Shown here piece by piece: positions 25,833 through 37,870 of a DNA stretch of 64,000 nt (the first letter of the stretch is position 1; each line of letters begins with the position of its first letter). Source of the DNA: Albugo candida (Eukaryota; Oomycota; Peronosporomycetes; Albuginales; Albuginaceae); assembly GCA_905220665.1 (NCBI GenBank), contig CAJNAR010000176.1, positions 124,001 through 188,000 on the forward strand, written 5' to 3'. The notes beneath the pieces were generated by a model. That model made no database searches. It was not told the DNA's origin and worked only from the letters and a program-made list of their open reading frames with translations. The position numbers and the translations under genes were made by a program.

Positions 25833-26087
25833 TTAGGTCCCATTCCATGAACCGCATCCTTGGGAGCTCCATACCGTCGATGCGAGCGCATCTTCCACTC
25901 TCTTCGTGGAATGACTCGATGTCCACGTTCCGTCAAAACGAAGCGCTTGTACCTTTTGTGCGCCTAGTATTTTTGAGGCCAGACCAGGTTTGATCAAATT
26001 TATGAACGCGCCAGATTCGAGCAAAATCTTGAAGGATTTGTTTCCAATGACACCATCACGTACTAGTAGTCGACCTTTCACTGCCAT
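25833..26087 (-). pseudogene. Protease of chromovirus
   Basis: Retropepsin-like segment VIGNKSFKILLESGAFINLI. The catalytic Asp of the usual L-[IVL]-D-[ST]-G-A is Glu here. It lies in a frame different from gag and from the RT start. Confidence 0.7.
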
Positions 26088-26289
26088 GTCCGATCCAAAG
26101 CTGCTTGATTCGAAGCCAATAGGTTCTACTTCTGTCGTCTTTTGACCTCCACGTCATTGATCGTGACACGGTCGTAAACAGTTGATTCTTGTTCTTCCTC
26201 ACGGCTGTACACATTGTTGACTTGCTGACGACCTACATTTTGCTAATAATACTGGTCGGAACGATTGTTACCTCGATCATTACGTGGCT

Positions 26290-27112
26290 GGCGATGAGGA
26301 CACTGTTCGGAGCGATGATTTGGACTTCCGCACTTTAAGCACAAATTACGGCGGCGACATTCGTCACGAGACGGAATTTGCACGTACCTGATGTCCATTG
26401 GCTCCAGACCATCGTTTGTTCGGTATCGATGATTGCTTTCGTTTGACCTTTACCCCGGTCTATCGTGCGAAATTCCTCGAGAATGTCTCGGCGGATGAGA
26501 ACGGTCAAAGTCTAACGCAACCGTAATAGCTTCGGAGAGTTTTGTACAGCGACGGTACTGAACTTCTTCCCGCGTGCGACCTTTCAGTCCAAGTAGAAAG
26601 TATATGATCTGGTCCAGCTCGCTCATCTCTCGAACTTGAGTGACTACGTGGCGAAACTTGCACACATAATCAGGAAGATCTTCGCAATCGCGCTCTCTCA
26701 TATTGTTCATATCCTTGCGCAGACGCTCTTGTAGATCAGCAAGGACAATTTCACGTTCGACTTTGCTGAAGAAGTCGTCCACGTTTGTGACATACTGTTT
26801 TTGTATCACATACCACTGAGCGGCTCCTTGCTTCAGTGTCCCGCCTAAGACAGCGAGTATTTTTTGAGAAAGTTGTAGACTCCTCCAGTCCACTCCTCTT
26901 GCAAAGAAGTATTGTTGCACTTGCTCCTTGTAGAGTTGAAATGCTTCATCCAACCTACCCCCATACGTCGGAAGTTTCACACCCTCTAGCTTGATTTCTG
27001 AAAGCTATTTTGATTTTTGAAATTGCTCGAGCAATTGCGCTTGTTTTTCCCTAGTTGCAACCATAAAGTATAGCAATTGTGCATGCTGATTGGAATTCAT
27101 TGGGGTGGACAT
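26290..27112 (-). pseudogene. gag of chromovirus
   Basis: The start is the ATG at 27112 (MSTPMNSNQHAQLL). A stop occurs after about 36 codons. The same frame then continues from about 27000 to 26450 with the capsid-type helical region (LPTYGGRLDEAFQLYKEQVQ, AAQWY, LQERLRKDMNNM). A zinc knuckle CLKCGSPNHRSEQC (C-x2-C-x4-H-x4-C) at about 26300-26345 marks the nucleocapsid. Confidence 0.8.
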
Positions 27113-27457
27113 TGTTGAACCAATACAGTTATCAACGATTAGTTAACTCTACGTGGTTGATCTGGGGTCTTTTCTGGCTCTTGGATGCTTCTCTTGACAA
27201 CCTGTGGTCCGGGTTTTAAGGAGGTTTGCGACTTGGCGGTCGGTAGTTAGCTTACGGGTACGGTTTTGTACCCTGGAGGTCCAGCACAAGGGACTCAGAT
27301 ATTTTTGACCCTGTTCTTCGCGGTTTCGCGTGAGATGCGCAGGTTCACAGTCCTCTAGAATCTGACCAAGTCACTGGCGTGCGAGATTAAGCGAGCTTTA
27401 TGAGCGAGTCGGAGCGGTGGGACTTGTCCAGGTGTTTCTCGAAGCAGCAAAGAATGC

Positions 27458-27569
27458 GGCTGTGGCGGTAGGGACGGCGGGCACGGCGAAGACGGCGATT
27501 CTGGAAACCGTGGTGCTTCAGGGACGGCGGAGACGGCGGGGACGGCGAGGACGGCGAGGACGGAGAGGA
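27458..27569. repeat. GC-rich (GGACGGC)-type array
   Basis: Imperfect tandem repeats of GACGGCGG/GACGGCGAG inside the leader of the chromovirus, between primer-binding site and gag. Frames across it are low-complexity and not real genes. Confidence 0.8.
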
Positions 27570-27585
27570 CCAACAAGTGCTACCA
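27570..27585 (-). promoter_or_regulatory. Primer-binding site of chromovirus
   Basis: The minus strand reads TGGTAGCACTTGTTGG two bases after the 5' LTR. It starts with TGG, as expected for the complement of a tRNA 3' CCA end. The tRNA is not identified. Confidence 0.55.
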
Positions 27586-27587
27586 GA

Positions 27588-27782
27588 TGTGGAGACTTGT
27601 TGTTCACTTTGGTATACTGAAAGACTGAATTAGTATAGGTCCTAAGTTCGCTGCCCTGGGCTACCTCTGAGCCTATCATTCTAGGTCCCTCTAGAATGTT
27701 CCTAATGACGTCATCCTGTGACTTCATGGCCTATCTAGCATACAGTCAGCACAGTCGTGTTGCCCGACTAGGCGGCATGACA
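27588..27782 (-). repeat. 5' LTR of chromovirus
   Basis: 195 bp; long runs identical to 22212-22405, for example around 'cctatcattctaggtccc'. Confidence 0.85.
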
Positions 27783-28260
27783 GTAACGGTCCTGTAAATA
27801 CTGCGGCAGTCGGATGTTGGATTGGCCAAGCGTCTACCACACTCAACTGCGAAAGCCATCCCAAACACGCTTATCGATTTGGTACATGTCTAATTTTTCC
27901 ACTCAAAGCTACGATAGCTGAATCGAGTGGTATGTTAAAGTCACCATATACGAAATATGTTGCGGCCTATTCTCAAGTGTTTAAGAGCAAGACGCAAAGC
28001 GAAATAGAGAATTTGAATGCATCGTTTGGTGACCCCCTCAGCTGTTGGATAACCAGGAAAGTCTGAAAGAAGATTGCCATAACGCCGCCACTGCGATTTT
28101 ATGTTGGATGGAGAAAAGCGCTGTTGTGGTCATTGACCAACATTGGGTACTTCATTCTAAATGTAATGAAGCTGCAACGATTACTGTTGATGCTGATCTT
28201 GAAACTTCGTTTCTTCAACACAAAAAATGGAGTCATGTCATAGGACGCGGTCGCTAAATG
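27783..28260 (-). mobile_element. LINE remnant A2, 5' part (endonuclease)
   Basis: The minus-strand frame near 27.9 kb reads YGDFNIPLDSAIVALSGK, the Gly-Asp-Phe-Asn region of the AP-endonuclease domain of LINEs. It continues the LINE on the other side of the chromovirus. Heavily degraded. Confidence 0.5.
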
Positions 28261-29230
28261 GATGACGATTTTTATTCATTCCATTAATACTTACCGTGAG
28301 TGCTGAGATATCGTTCCATGTTGAAATAATTGAGGAGCACTGAGCATTCACGCTGAAGTGGGCTAGCGATCAATGTTTTCTGACTACCTTGTGGGGGATT
28401 GTAGTAGTGCAAATTATACCGGGAAATATAAAACCTTAGGGAGAGCTCGTCGAAATCATCACATTCATTATGGTGACATAGAGCAAGTCTGGAATGGCTT
28501 TAAAAGAAAAAGAAGAAAGTCCTACAGAGCAGAACTGATTCTGCTTGCATGTAAACAAAGAATTTATCTTGTCGTTTGCAAGAGTAAAGTCGTATAATAT
28601 TCAGAATGATATAAGGTGCTATTCGCAAGTAAGGATCGGTCCAGGCTGTCAACAGACCCGATACAAGCATCAGGCTTTTCTTATCATCATCCAGGCGCTT
28701 TAGAACACTATCTATCGAAACAAGAATTGTTAGACAGGGCTCGTCGTAGCGGAGGTAAGAACGAAAAGTGCGCTTCATGATCGAAGCCTTGAGCTTTTCG
28801 GTACATGAAAAAGACCTCTTTAGCGCACAGTCTTTTCTTCTCATTCTGAAATATTTGATAGCACCACTGCAAACTCACGGCTTACATGTGCAGTGTACGA
28901 TGTGAACTCTTTGAAAAGAAGTGTTTGAGACAGCAAGCTGAGCACGTGAGTTATATTTGGATGGAAATAGAGTCATCTTTAGGCACAAGATACACATGGA
29001 ACATAATTCAAGAATTAAAAGTATCGCGCTGATCAGAAAGATCAAACAGCAGTGGTAAATTCGTGCTCGAATAGAGGGCTGACTCAAGTTCCTTTAACAG
29101 AACGATAAATTGGCTGATATCGGGTTGGAAGATGTTTGCATGGTATCTCGAGCGCGACAAAAAACCCAATAATACGAATGGTCTTGTATGTACGTGTGTG
29201 AAGAGAAGATTTCTGTCAGAAAGAACCCCG
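28261..29230. other. No gene seen
   Basis: Part of segmental duplication copy 2. A minus frame (28500-28844) has no counterpart in copy 1 and no recognisable domain. Confidence 0.35.
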
Positions 29231-29263
29231 AATTCATTCTTTACAATATTGACTGTGTGGCTC

Positions 29264-31457
29264 ATGTCTGTGTGGATTTTCGGATCATCAGAATCTCAAG
29301 CCGCTTTACTAGACACAAGAAAGGTACTGAAGACAAAGTAATCTCGTATACATATGGATCCCCATGAAGAATTCCATCGCACCCTGATGGGAGTAGTGAC
29401 TACTTGTGGTGATTGTGGCGCTCAGGCAATGAGCGGAATGCAGATAAATTGAAGACCCATCACAGGTAAAGTCCGACATCATCTGAACGGCTGTTTTGGT
29501 GACAACGTGACAGATGGGACGAAGAGGGACGGTCACCACGTGGCACCAGACGGACGTCATGTGAAACGTGACATAGTCATGTTTGTAATGCCGTTGCACA
29601 TGCATGTTGTAGTGTTAATGTAGAAGGTTAATGCTAAATATATTTACTTTTACTTCTACCTCTATTGCAACAAGTGCAATTCTAAAACTTTCAACATAAA
29701 TGTCATCAATAAGTCGGTGTGAATGGTTATTTACAGCTGTCTGCTCCCAGCTGCAGTCAACAGCAGTCTCCTATCCGTTGATTGAGGTGAGGTAGTAGCT
29801 CAACACTCGTATATCGGGAACTGTAAAGTTGTTTCAAATGAGCGCAGAATTCGAGCTAAAAACAAACATATTTAAAACGACAGGTATCAAATTGTTATAA
29901 AATTACAAGTCTTTCTTAAGCCAATACCTCATAGAGAGATAAAACATAGCCAGAAATTATGCAATCACGCGGTGTACCATGTTGAGGAGGTACGTCAAAT
30001 TTTGTCGATTTTCTGGTGCGCGCAAAGCACTGCAATTAGACTACGTCGCATGTTTTTAAATTCGTTAGATCACATTCACGAATGTGTAGTATTACTTTTA
30101 AACATTATTGTACAAACTCATCATGTATCAGATCTTCTAGGAGCTGTTGTTTTACTCACCTCAACGCTGGAGCTCCATTCATCTGTGCAGCCTGTAACAT
30201 AATACGGAATCAAAGCTCAGAGGTACGTAAGAAGTTTCGTTCGGCATTCCATTCCAAATGTTTACGCAGAAACTGACTGCGTCAACAATACAATCGCACA
30301 ACTTTGCTCCACGGCCATTGGTCGTTTATCCCTTGCACCTGGTCCGTCACCCCTAAAGATACAATGATTCATCATACACTCCCGATTTCTCATATGTAAG
30401 GGTTTCTGGCCCACTTTAGCTTTGTGTGGTGTAGCGGAGCCAATGAGTTGGAACTCATTTTCAAATTTATCATTTACACAGAGATTCGTTTGCCTTTATG
30501 TGGCATTCCATTATGCTAATGCATCTTTCTACCTCCATCTCCCAATTCTACCTCTACAGCCGAACAATAGAGCTTCGTACAAGTTAATGGTACCGACAGG
30601 AGAAAAGACAGGTGAAAATTCTATCAACCCCAATTGGTTTCGAATGACTAAGAAGAACGCAAGGACATATACAGTAATAGTGTGAGACTATTATATGTGT
30701 GAGACTATTATATGTCCTTGCGTTCTTCTTAGTCATTCGAAACCGATTGGGATTGATAGAATTTTCACCTGTATTTTCTCCTGTCGGTACCATTAACTTG
30801 TACGAAGCTCTATTGTTCGGCTGTAGAGGCTAAACTGGAATTGTACGAGCACGTACGGCTCAACCTTGAACTTATCAAGAGTGTCTTGCATAGCATGGAA
30901 GGTTCAGGTATCCTAATCACTTTGACTGGCGAACCTGCGGGTGCGACGAAATGTTCATCAATCCACGACTTCGAAAAAAAAAGGAATCCAGCGTATTGTA
31001 CCATATCGACGTTTTTCGGGAGGAATCCAAGGAGGTTGTATACATCACGGAAGGTTCAAACGTCTTTTTTCACTTTGTACACGCTCACCACTATATCCCA
31101 CATACGCATTATAATGCTATACTAAACAAAATCCCTGGAATATCGGATCCAGCCACTGATTAATTTCCCTGTCTTATGTTGAAAAGCTTAAATTTGCCGA
31201 CATTCAAGTTCAGCCATAATGGAGATATGGAAGCCTTCAAGTTCATCGACGAGGGAGAAGGAGGTGAGACTGCATTTACACTTTCGGAGTCAAATTACAT
31301 TCTCAGGGGAAGCGAAAACATGAATTGCTATTTGGCCATTCAACCCATTAGAAGCAACAATTGGATCCTTGGTGCCTCGCTTGCCGTGACTCACCCGATA
31401 CTGTTCCAGAAAGATTTCCAAAAAGAGTATGTATTTGGCTTTCCAGAAATTGCATAA
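29264..31457 (+). pseudogene. Aspartic-protease-like pseudogene 2 (pepsin family A1)
   Basis: Paralogue of the gene at 10.2-12.5 kb. An initiator-like TTCATTCTTTACAATATT (29233-29250) precedes an ATG at 29264. Recognisable parts: ISYTYGSP near 29350 followed by a stop; a region-specific insertion (about 29400-30050); HIHEC near 30070; FFHFVHAHHYIPHTHYNAI near 31070 at the second active-site position, with His where Asp is expected; LPTFKF; then FTLSESNYIL, NCYLAIQP, NNWILGASL and the end YVFGFPEIA at 31457. An in-frame stop at about 31160, other frameshifts and a 121-bp inverted duplication disrupt it. Both pseudogenes lack the second D-[ST]-G, so loss may predate duplication. Confidence 0.6.
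30551..30829. repeat. 121-bp inverted repeat with 37-bp loop
   Basis: The arms 30551-30671 and 30709-30829 are reverse complements with about 3 mismatches in 121. The loop holds a short direct repeat (tgtgagactattatatg, twice, overlapping the right arm). Such a sequence would fold into a long hairpin if transcribed. Confidence 0.95.
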
Positions 31458-34400
31458 TTTGTCTATCATTCTGTTCCCACTTCAATAAATGATAAATGAG
31501 ATTTGACCTTCCTTCCTTGGCGCTTGCAGTAGGATATATTTTCTTGTGTATCCACACCTTAGTCGAGCAATAGGAATATGCTAACGCTGGACTGCAGACT
31601 GCTTTGTATTACTTCAAAGCCAAATAGGTTATCGTTTCTCACTCCCAATGTGATTGATCATTCTTATCTGTCCTCCGTCATCATATACATTCAGTAGATG
31701 TGATAATATACATTACCGTAATCGGGTCATCTGACCAGTCTCATCATAGGAAGATACAATCGGAGCGCTGGACAGAATGTGATCCTTTTTTGTATTTGAT
31801 TAATTTGACATGCCAATCATCAAAAGTTTCTACACGCGTTCTTACTGTTGGCGTTAGACAATTATCGGTCTGGCTTCGACAGTGATGAACGTGAAAGAGC
31901 ATATAGTAATGGCCAAATAGAAGCAGTTTGTTCCCGAACATTAGATTGCCTTGCATCAGATGAAGTGCACATGGTTGGATCGCACACGGCTTAAGATTCG
32001 AAACGCAAATGTAGCAATGCAATAGTGAGTAGCTGGACGTTGATATCGATGTAATTTTGGTTCCAGTTCTCTGTAGCTTGATCAAAATACGCACAAAGGC
32101 GGGGTTTGAAAGCATACCGAACCGACTGCAAGTTGGAAGATTCCAGTAAGAGATGACTTCAAAAAGTCATATTAGAATATCGAGATCAATCTTGAAGAAG
32201 AATGGAGATCCTTGCCGAACGCATGAGGTCCGTTATGCGAATACACTGAGAGGTCATGAAAATGTGAGAATCGACTCACGAGTTTGACAAGCATTCAGTT
32301 TTGCGGCTTTTAAAGGCTTTTTCGTTCAAATTTTGGAACGATTGTATATCACCATTCTATCAGCTTCATGTTCCTTAAAGGTTTGAATGATCTCAACGAT
32401 GACATTGATAAGTAAATCTGTACCAAGTTCATTACGATTGATCGACATCTCGTATAATGCATGATGTGAAGGGGTTGGCGCGTATTCTGTTCATCCATCG
32501 ACTGCATAGATCTACCCCGGGATAGCTGAGTCAAAATGCAGCAACTATATCAAAATTGGTCGCCTCTGGAGCCGCATGCTTTGTTTAGAACAGAAATACT
32601 TGATCGCATCGTTCTTCTTTAGTGCATAAGTGTAAATCTAATATTATTCTCATCATACATCCAAAGTGAACTGGTCTCGGTGCATATTGGAACAAATCAA
32701 CTTCTTATTTGCTTACTGGAAATGCGCGCAAATCTTCGTGACCGGTTGTTGAGGGTTCCATCTGAACAATGAAGGAAAAGAGCTTCCGAATAAATTGAGG
32801 TGAAGACTGGAAGTATTTACTTCATCCCGATAGAAATATTTTGTACACGATCTGAAAGAGATCTTTAGTGAGTGTTTGCGTATGGGGATGGAGAAAGTCA
32901 TCACGTATGAGATTTCGATCATGGAGACCAATAATTTCTGGACTCGTAATATGGAAATGAAATGAAGATAGTACTACATCCAACCTATCCGCACGCACTT
33001 ACAAAAGGATTCTAGTACAAGACAGAATCGAACGCTTACTCCATATGTAGCCTCGGTGATATAAAATTTTCATTCTCCTCTCGACGTCACACTTTCTAGC
33101 GAAAGATTCCAAAGTGCTCATCATGGTGCTCAATTACCCTTTCTGTTCGTATTGAACGATGTTTTGCCTGATAGATGGTTCTTACTGTGGAGTGCCTGTT
33201 CGATCTTACAGAATCGTGTTTTATCTGCGTTATGATCCTTGTCTATAGACTATCCTTCTCAATGCAGAACTCCTTCACGTGATACTTCAACTTGAAGCAC
33301 CGACACGCACACTGTGAGTCTGACACTTCATTTATAAACATAGAGTTCAATCAAATGTCAATAGCTTTTTGACTCAGGGTATTGCCGATTTTCGCCCGTA
33401 TCGAAATATATAAAGAATTGCATCTGCAATATTAGCGCTTTAGAGATGAACGGCATCCGCGCTGTGGGAATCCGATACTAAGGACTCCCGCCTAACTTCA
33501 TTAATGCAATCGTAATATGGAGACCGCAAATTGCCCACACAAGTGTTTGAGGGTTCAGTACCGTAGTTTCTTGGGACCTAATAGTTCAAAGGAGCCATTT
33601 GAAGCCAGCCGACTGATGGTACATGTGACGAGATTTTGTCAGAGTTGAAAATGAGTAATATTGGCCGATAATCAAATAGTTCTTCCGTTGGAAGCGCGCT
33701 TTACAACGTACAATGAAGATGTTATTTCCAAGAAGCGATGTCTATATAGCAGCTAGTCTTGTGAACGAAATTCAGAATGTTATCCCATCCATCCCATCAA
33801 ACAAAAAGACATACACTGCGTTGACATTTTACCAAGTTCATATATACGCGACAAAGTAGTCGATGACGTCACCGACACTTTTCAACTGTGGCGATGGTGA
33901 CATTTATCATTGCTTTGTGTTGCTCACGCAAACAATATTGTCTCCCTGATTTGGGATATACATAAGGTTCATGAAGAAATGCACGTTGGCGAGTGTCTAG
34001 TGTAGTAACTTGTTTAGGGTTTAATTGTGATGACAAGGGACATACTTCGCCTGGCACGCACAATCGTAGCTACTAATAACCCGATAGATTTGTCCATAAA
34101 ATAGCTTCAAGTTTTATCTCTTTGCAATCTTCAAGACATCAGAACGAGTTCCATTGTATCCAGAAAACGTCATTCATCTGCGTGGATAAAAAGGAAAATG
34201 ATATAGAAAATATCACACATGCAAGAAACATGAAAAACCGACTAGCTTTGGAAGTTCAAAATCAAAAGCTGTTCGAAATGTTGCTCCCTTCCTCACTCTT
34301 CTTCAACAAGACAACGAGCATAATAAAACATTTCAATTCGGGCTCGACGTGAGCATTTTTCGATGCTGTATCTTCCCAAAGAAATCCGGTTACAGTATTC

Positions 34401-35640
34401 ACTTCCTTTTCGATGACTTATTTGCTATATTTTGACCTTTGTCTATTCTTTAAAAAAAATTTTGTTTGAGCAGAGCCGATCCTTCACTTATATGTATGCA
34501 ATCATATATTTAAACTGAATACACTTTAGAGATGACAGTGCCTATCTTACGGGTTCAACAATACCGTATATTATTCGGCGCGAGTTCATCAGAAGCAGCA
34601 ACTGGTATAGCAAGCTGATGAGATAAGCAAGTGTACTTTAACAGAAATGACTGACTGTTTTTCATCCAACATGCAGAAGCTAAACTGCGAGCTTATGGAT
34701 ACAAGTCAATTTGAATGTAGTGAAGACTGCTAGGCTACACCTCAGATAGTATACGAATTTATTAAATACATATATTTGATCAATCCGTATGCGTTTGCTC
34801 GATCTGTACTAGTCGTGTCTATCCTGAGAGATTGGGTGGCCAGGAGAATCTAGCACGGAATATGCTCTTAGTCTCTTTATAACAATACATGAGAAACTGC
34901 GTAGTGTACAAGCTATCCGGCATTGAATTGACCAGACGTTTCGCTCTCAAAAGCGAAGCTTCAATGATATCACCGGTATGACTTTCATTCAACAGAAGCG
35001 AACAGAGTTCGATCATTTTGTACCAAATTACGATTATCAAAATTTAAAGTCGTCAAATTCCTCTCCACTCCAGGAAGTTTACCATATGTTATAAGCACTC
35101 GATGTGACGTGCAAAGAAAATAGGACTTGAATGTAATGCAAACAAGGCCCCGGCATGCACCGTTTAGTTTGCTCGTCTATAACGTTTAAGAAGGGTTTTC
35201 GGGACACGCATCAATCGTGCATGAAAATGTGTACAAGCTTGTATCAAATGGAATTACTAAAAGCTAATTCATAGGAAGATCTGGTCTTTTCTCCAAGAAA
35301 CAAGATGGAAAGAGATGAGAAAGAAACAATATTTTAGATCTCCCGGAATGAGTTAGTTTCTTTTGGAAATCTCAAGAAACCCACATAACGCTACGTCCTA
35401 TCCTGAAAAAATAGTTTTCTTACACACAGAAATGTAAATATAGACAGCAAAGTAGCGCGTCTCCTCTACCCGTGTTGAGGTCGCTTGTATCTGAACAGCA
35501 GCACTGCTTGTAAGAACTGTTTATGCATGCGTTAAGTTACTATCAGAACTAAAACGTCCCCATTTATCCTTTCGTTACTCAAAATTGGTCAAGAAGCCAG
35601 CAATGGAATCTTTTGCGATACAATTTTGAATCCAGTCACA
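31458..35640. other. Flank and gene-poor stretch
   Basis: To 32230 this is the 3' flank of the protease-like pseudogene, shared with 12541-13560. From 32231 on I see only short frames (for example 33869-34063 and 34122-34352) without recognisable domains, and no repeat match. Confidence 0.4.
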
Positions 35641-35649
35641 GATCAAAAT

Positions 35650-36200
35650 TTCCGCGAAGAGCCCGTATAAAATGATTAGATATCAAATACTGGTAGCTTC
35701 GATCTTCTGTAGGGTATGATGAATACGCACTTGGACTGGCCTTGGTTCCTCACGCGGGATGGTAACCATTTGGATCGCAGGCTATCGAGCTTTTCTGAGA
35801 AAAGACTACGGGAAGATCAAGTGCATTTGCTGTTTGGGAGTGAAGATTCCGTTGAATATTTGATTAAATATCACATATATGCACATAGCATTCGACGGAA
35901 TTACGCTTTATTCCCTTTCTTTCAAAAACAACATGATGGAAGAGGGATATGAGATTATTTCGCATTTGGAACGATAAGTAAACGGTATCCCCATATGTTT
36001 ACTTGAGCGAGTAGTAGAAGGACAACAAGGAACGACGACAGTGAAATCCAAGCAGTCCTGTCAGTCTTGTTGAAAAAGAAGATGCTTTTTATGTAAGATT
36101 GAGAAAATGTGATAGAATGATACAAATTATACCAAAGAACCGCCTCATTTTGCAGACGTTTGTAAAGTATGACGAATGCGGAGGAGAGATAACTGCGTGC
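35650..36200. repeat. Decayed unit U without a gene
   Basis: Near 35830, 'ctgtttgggagtgaagattccgttg' followed by 'atatcacatatatgcacatagc' matches the U units at 44.79 and 56.68 kb. No family gene remains beside it. Confidence 0.5.
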
Positions 36201-37870
36201 TAGTTCCTCAAGTTGAAAATGGGCAGCTCGAGGTCAAACAGCAAGCACAGCAGCTCGAAGGCTAAGATCCTATTTAATACTACCAAGTGCAGAAACAGGA
36301 GGATATGAATCAGCTTTCTGGGTACCGTTCACTTGTTTTTTACATGAAATGGAACTTGTTTAAACGGATGAAAAAATGCCCTTTCACAGAATCACCACAA
36401 TAGTTGCAACGAACCTGTCATGTCCAATCGTACAAAGTGGTTCCAAAGACCAAATTGATCAGGAAAAATGATTTATGGAAATATTTTGAGCTGCTCGCAT
36501 CATACCGAATAGCTGCACGGTATGATCGACCGCTTTTATGAAACTAACGTTCATATTGGCCAAAACATCGAATCCAATTATCCACTCATCAGCACCTATA
36601 TACCCAAACGATAGCCAATTGGATAAAATGACTTAGTTTTTAACCACTCGTCACTCTCCATTCGCTTGGTGCATCTCATGCGTGCTTTATAGTCGTTCAC
36701 TACTGCCAACTGTTCGTTTGACTAAATAAACAGGATTGATGCACCGTCGCAAATTTCTGATCAGCTTGCACCCCTACTTTCTCTGTGCTCTAATTACGCT
36801 GGAAAGAAGATCAAAGCAATTGTGACTGGTCAATGGTCATAATCTTATGCTCTCATGAGATCCGGAATGATAGGAATTTGGCGTAGCGACTTGCTAGCTT
36901 AGTCTCCATTTGGATGCCTTATAGCCCCCATGGATTTCGTGTGATATAGCATGCTATCTCTTGAACCAAAAGTGTGCAAGCTCCCATCCATGGACGTTCC
37001 GCGAATTAAACACACGCTATACCCTTGAAAGGAGAAACTTTTGACTCGCATCGACACATAATATGCAACCCAATGAGCAGATGACGCAGTTACCATCTGA
37101 GTCATCGATTGTACATCCCTCCGATATTTAGTATCCCTGTAGGAGTACCATACATACAGGGTCGATGACTACCTGCATTTAACTTAGTGCGTCTGAATGG
37201 ATTACTAGTCCTCAAGTCAAGTCTTCAAAGATGAGCTAAATTAGGGAGATGCAGGCGTATCTCAACTATCATGACTGTGGATGATAAGAGACGGAGGTTC
37301 TTTTTCAATGCATTGCGTGGGCTGAAATACAGAACGAGTGGTGCCCAGCCTCTGATTCCTTAGATCATAAAATCCACCATTGTGCTATTAAGGCTGATCT
37401 GATGTATACAGATAGTTTCCTGACAAAACGGCATTCATGTCTTGTAATAGAATTTGCGCTCTGTTGCATAAGGCAGCTGCGAGCGGTTGTGACAGAGTCG
37501 AAAAGAATAGCTTGAATTCAGTCATGTGTTGTGGTGATAAACACCTGATATGTGTTGCATATGTCGGGCAAGTTGCCGCTTCATGTTCTGTTGAATGGCT
37601 CTATGAAGCTATGTTACGGAGGAACTAAGTTTTTGATTCAAAAATGCGCGTGCTTGTAAAGCATCGTATGTGGACAACAAGACACCTTGCTGCTTCGAAA
37701 TTTTTCAGTAAGACAGAATTGCTGCCTAAAAAAGGGTGCGGTGGATGTGTACTGACACCAAAATAAAGAAATGGAATCGAGCAATATTTCAGGCAAATGA
37801 ATTGATTTGGTTAGTAATCTCTATCATTTCACTTTGCTGGTATTTTCATCTCACTCGCTAAGCAGTCACA
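36201..37870. other. No gene seen
   Basis: Short frames only (for example 36899-37105 and 37437-37628); nothing recognised. Confidence 0.35.

Larger units (their letters stand above)
22212..27782 (-). mobile_element. Ty3-type chromovirus, full-length but inactivated
   Basis: Bounded by two similar LTRs (22212-22405 and 27588-27782) and flanked by GTAAT (22207-22211) and GTAAC (27783-27787), a 5-bp target duplication with one mismatch. The order along the minus strand is 5' LTR, primer-binding site, GC-rich array, gag with zinc knuckle, protease, reverse transcriptase/RNase H, integrase, chromodomain, polypurine tract, 3' LTR. Several frameshifts and stops break both gag and pol. LTRs differ at a modest number of positions, mostly small indels, so it inserted after the surrounding duplication. 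Confidence 0.9.
13611..32230. repeat. Segmental duplication, copy 2
   Basis: Second copy of the block at 2170-13560, same order and orientation. It is longer because a 5.57-kb Ty3 element (22212-27782) and a roughly 0.65-kb insertion (about 29400-30050) are present only here. The MITE of copy 1 is missing. Confidence 0.7.

Noticed and set aside
27417..27727. Arg/Gly- and Pro-rich frames on both strands
   Set aside because: Low-complexity translation of the GC-rich array and LTR of the chromovirus.
28500..28844. 114-codon minus-strand frame
   Set aside because: Ends in a poly-Phe run, no conservation with the duplicated copy near 9.6 kb, no domain.
29605..29672. Possible short solo LTR (TGTTG...CAACA)
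   Set aside because: Only 68 bp, no target duplication (atgca against agtgc) and no second copy in the window.
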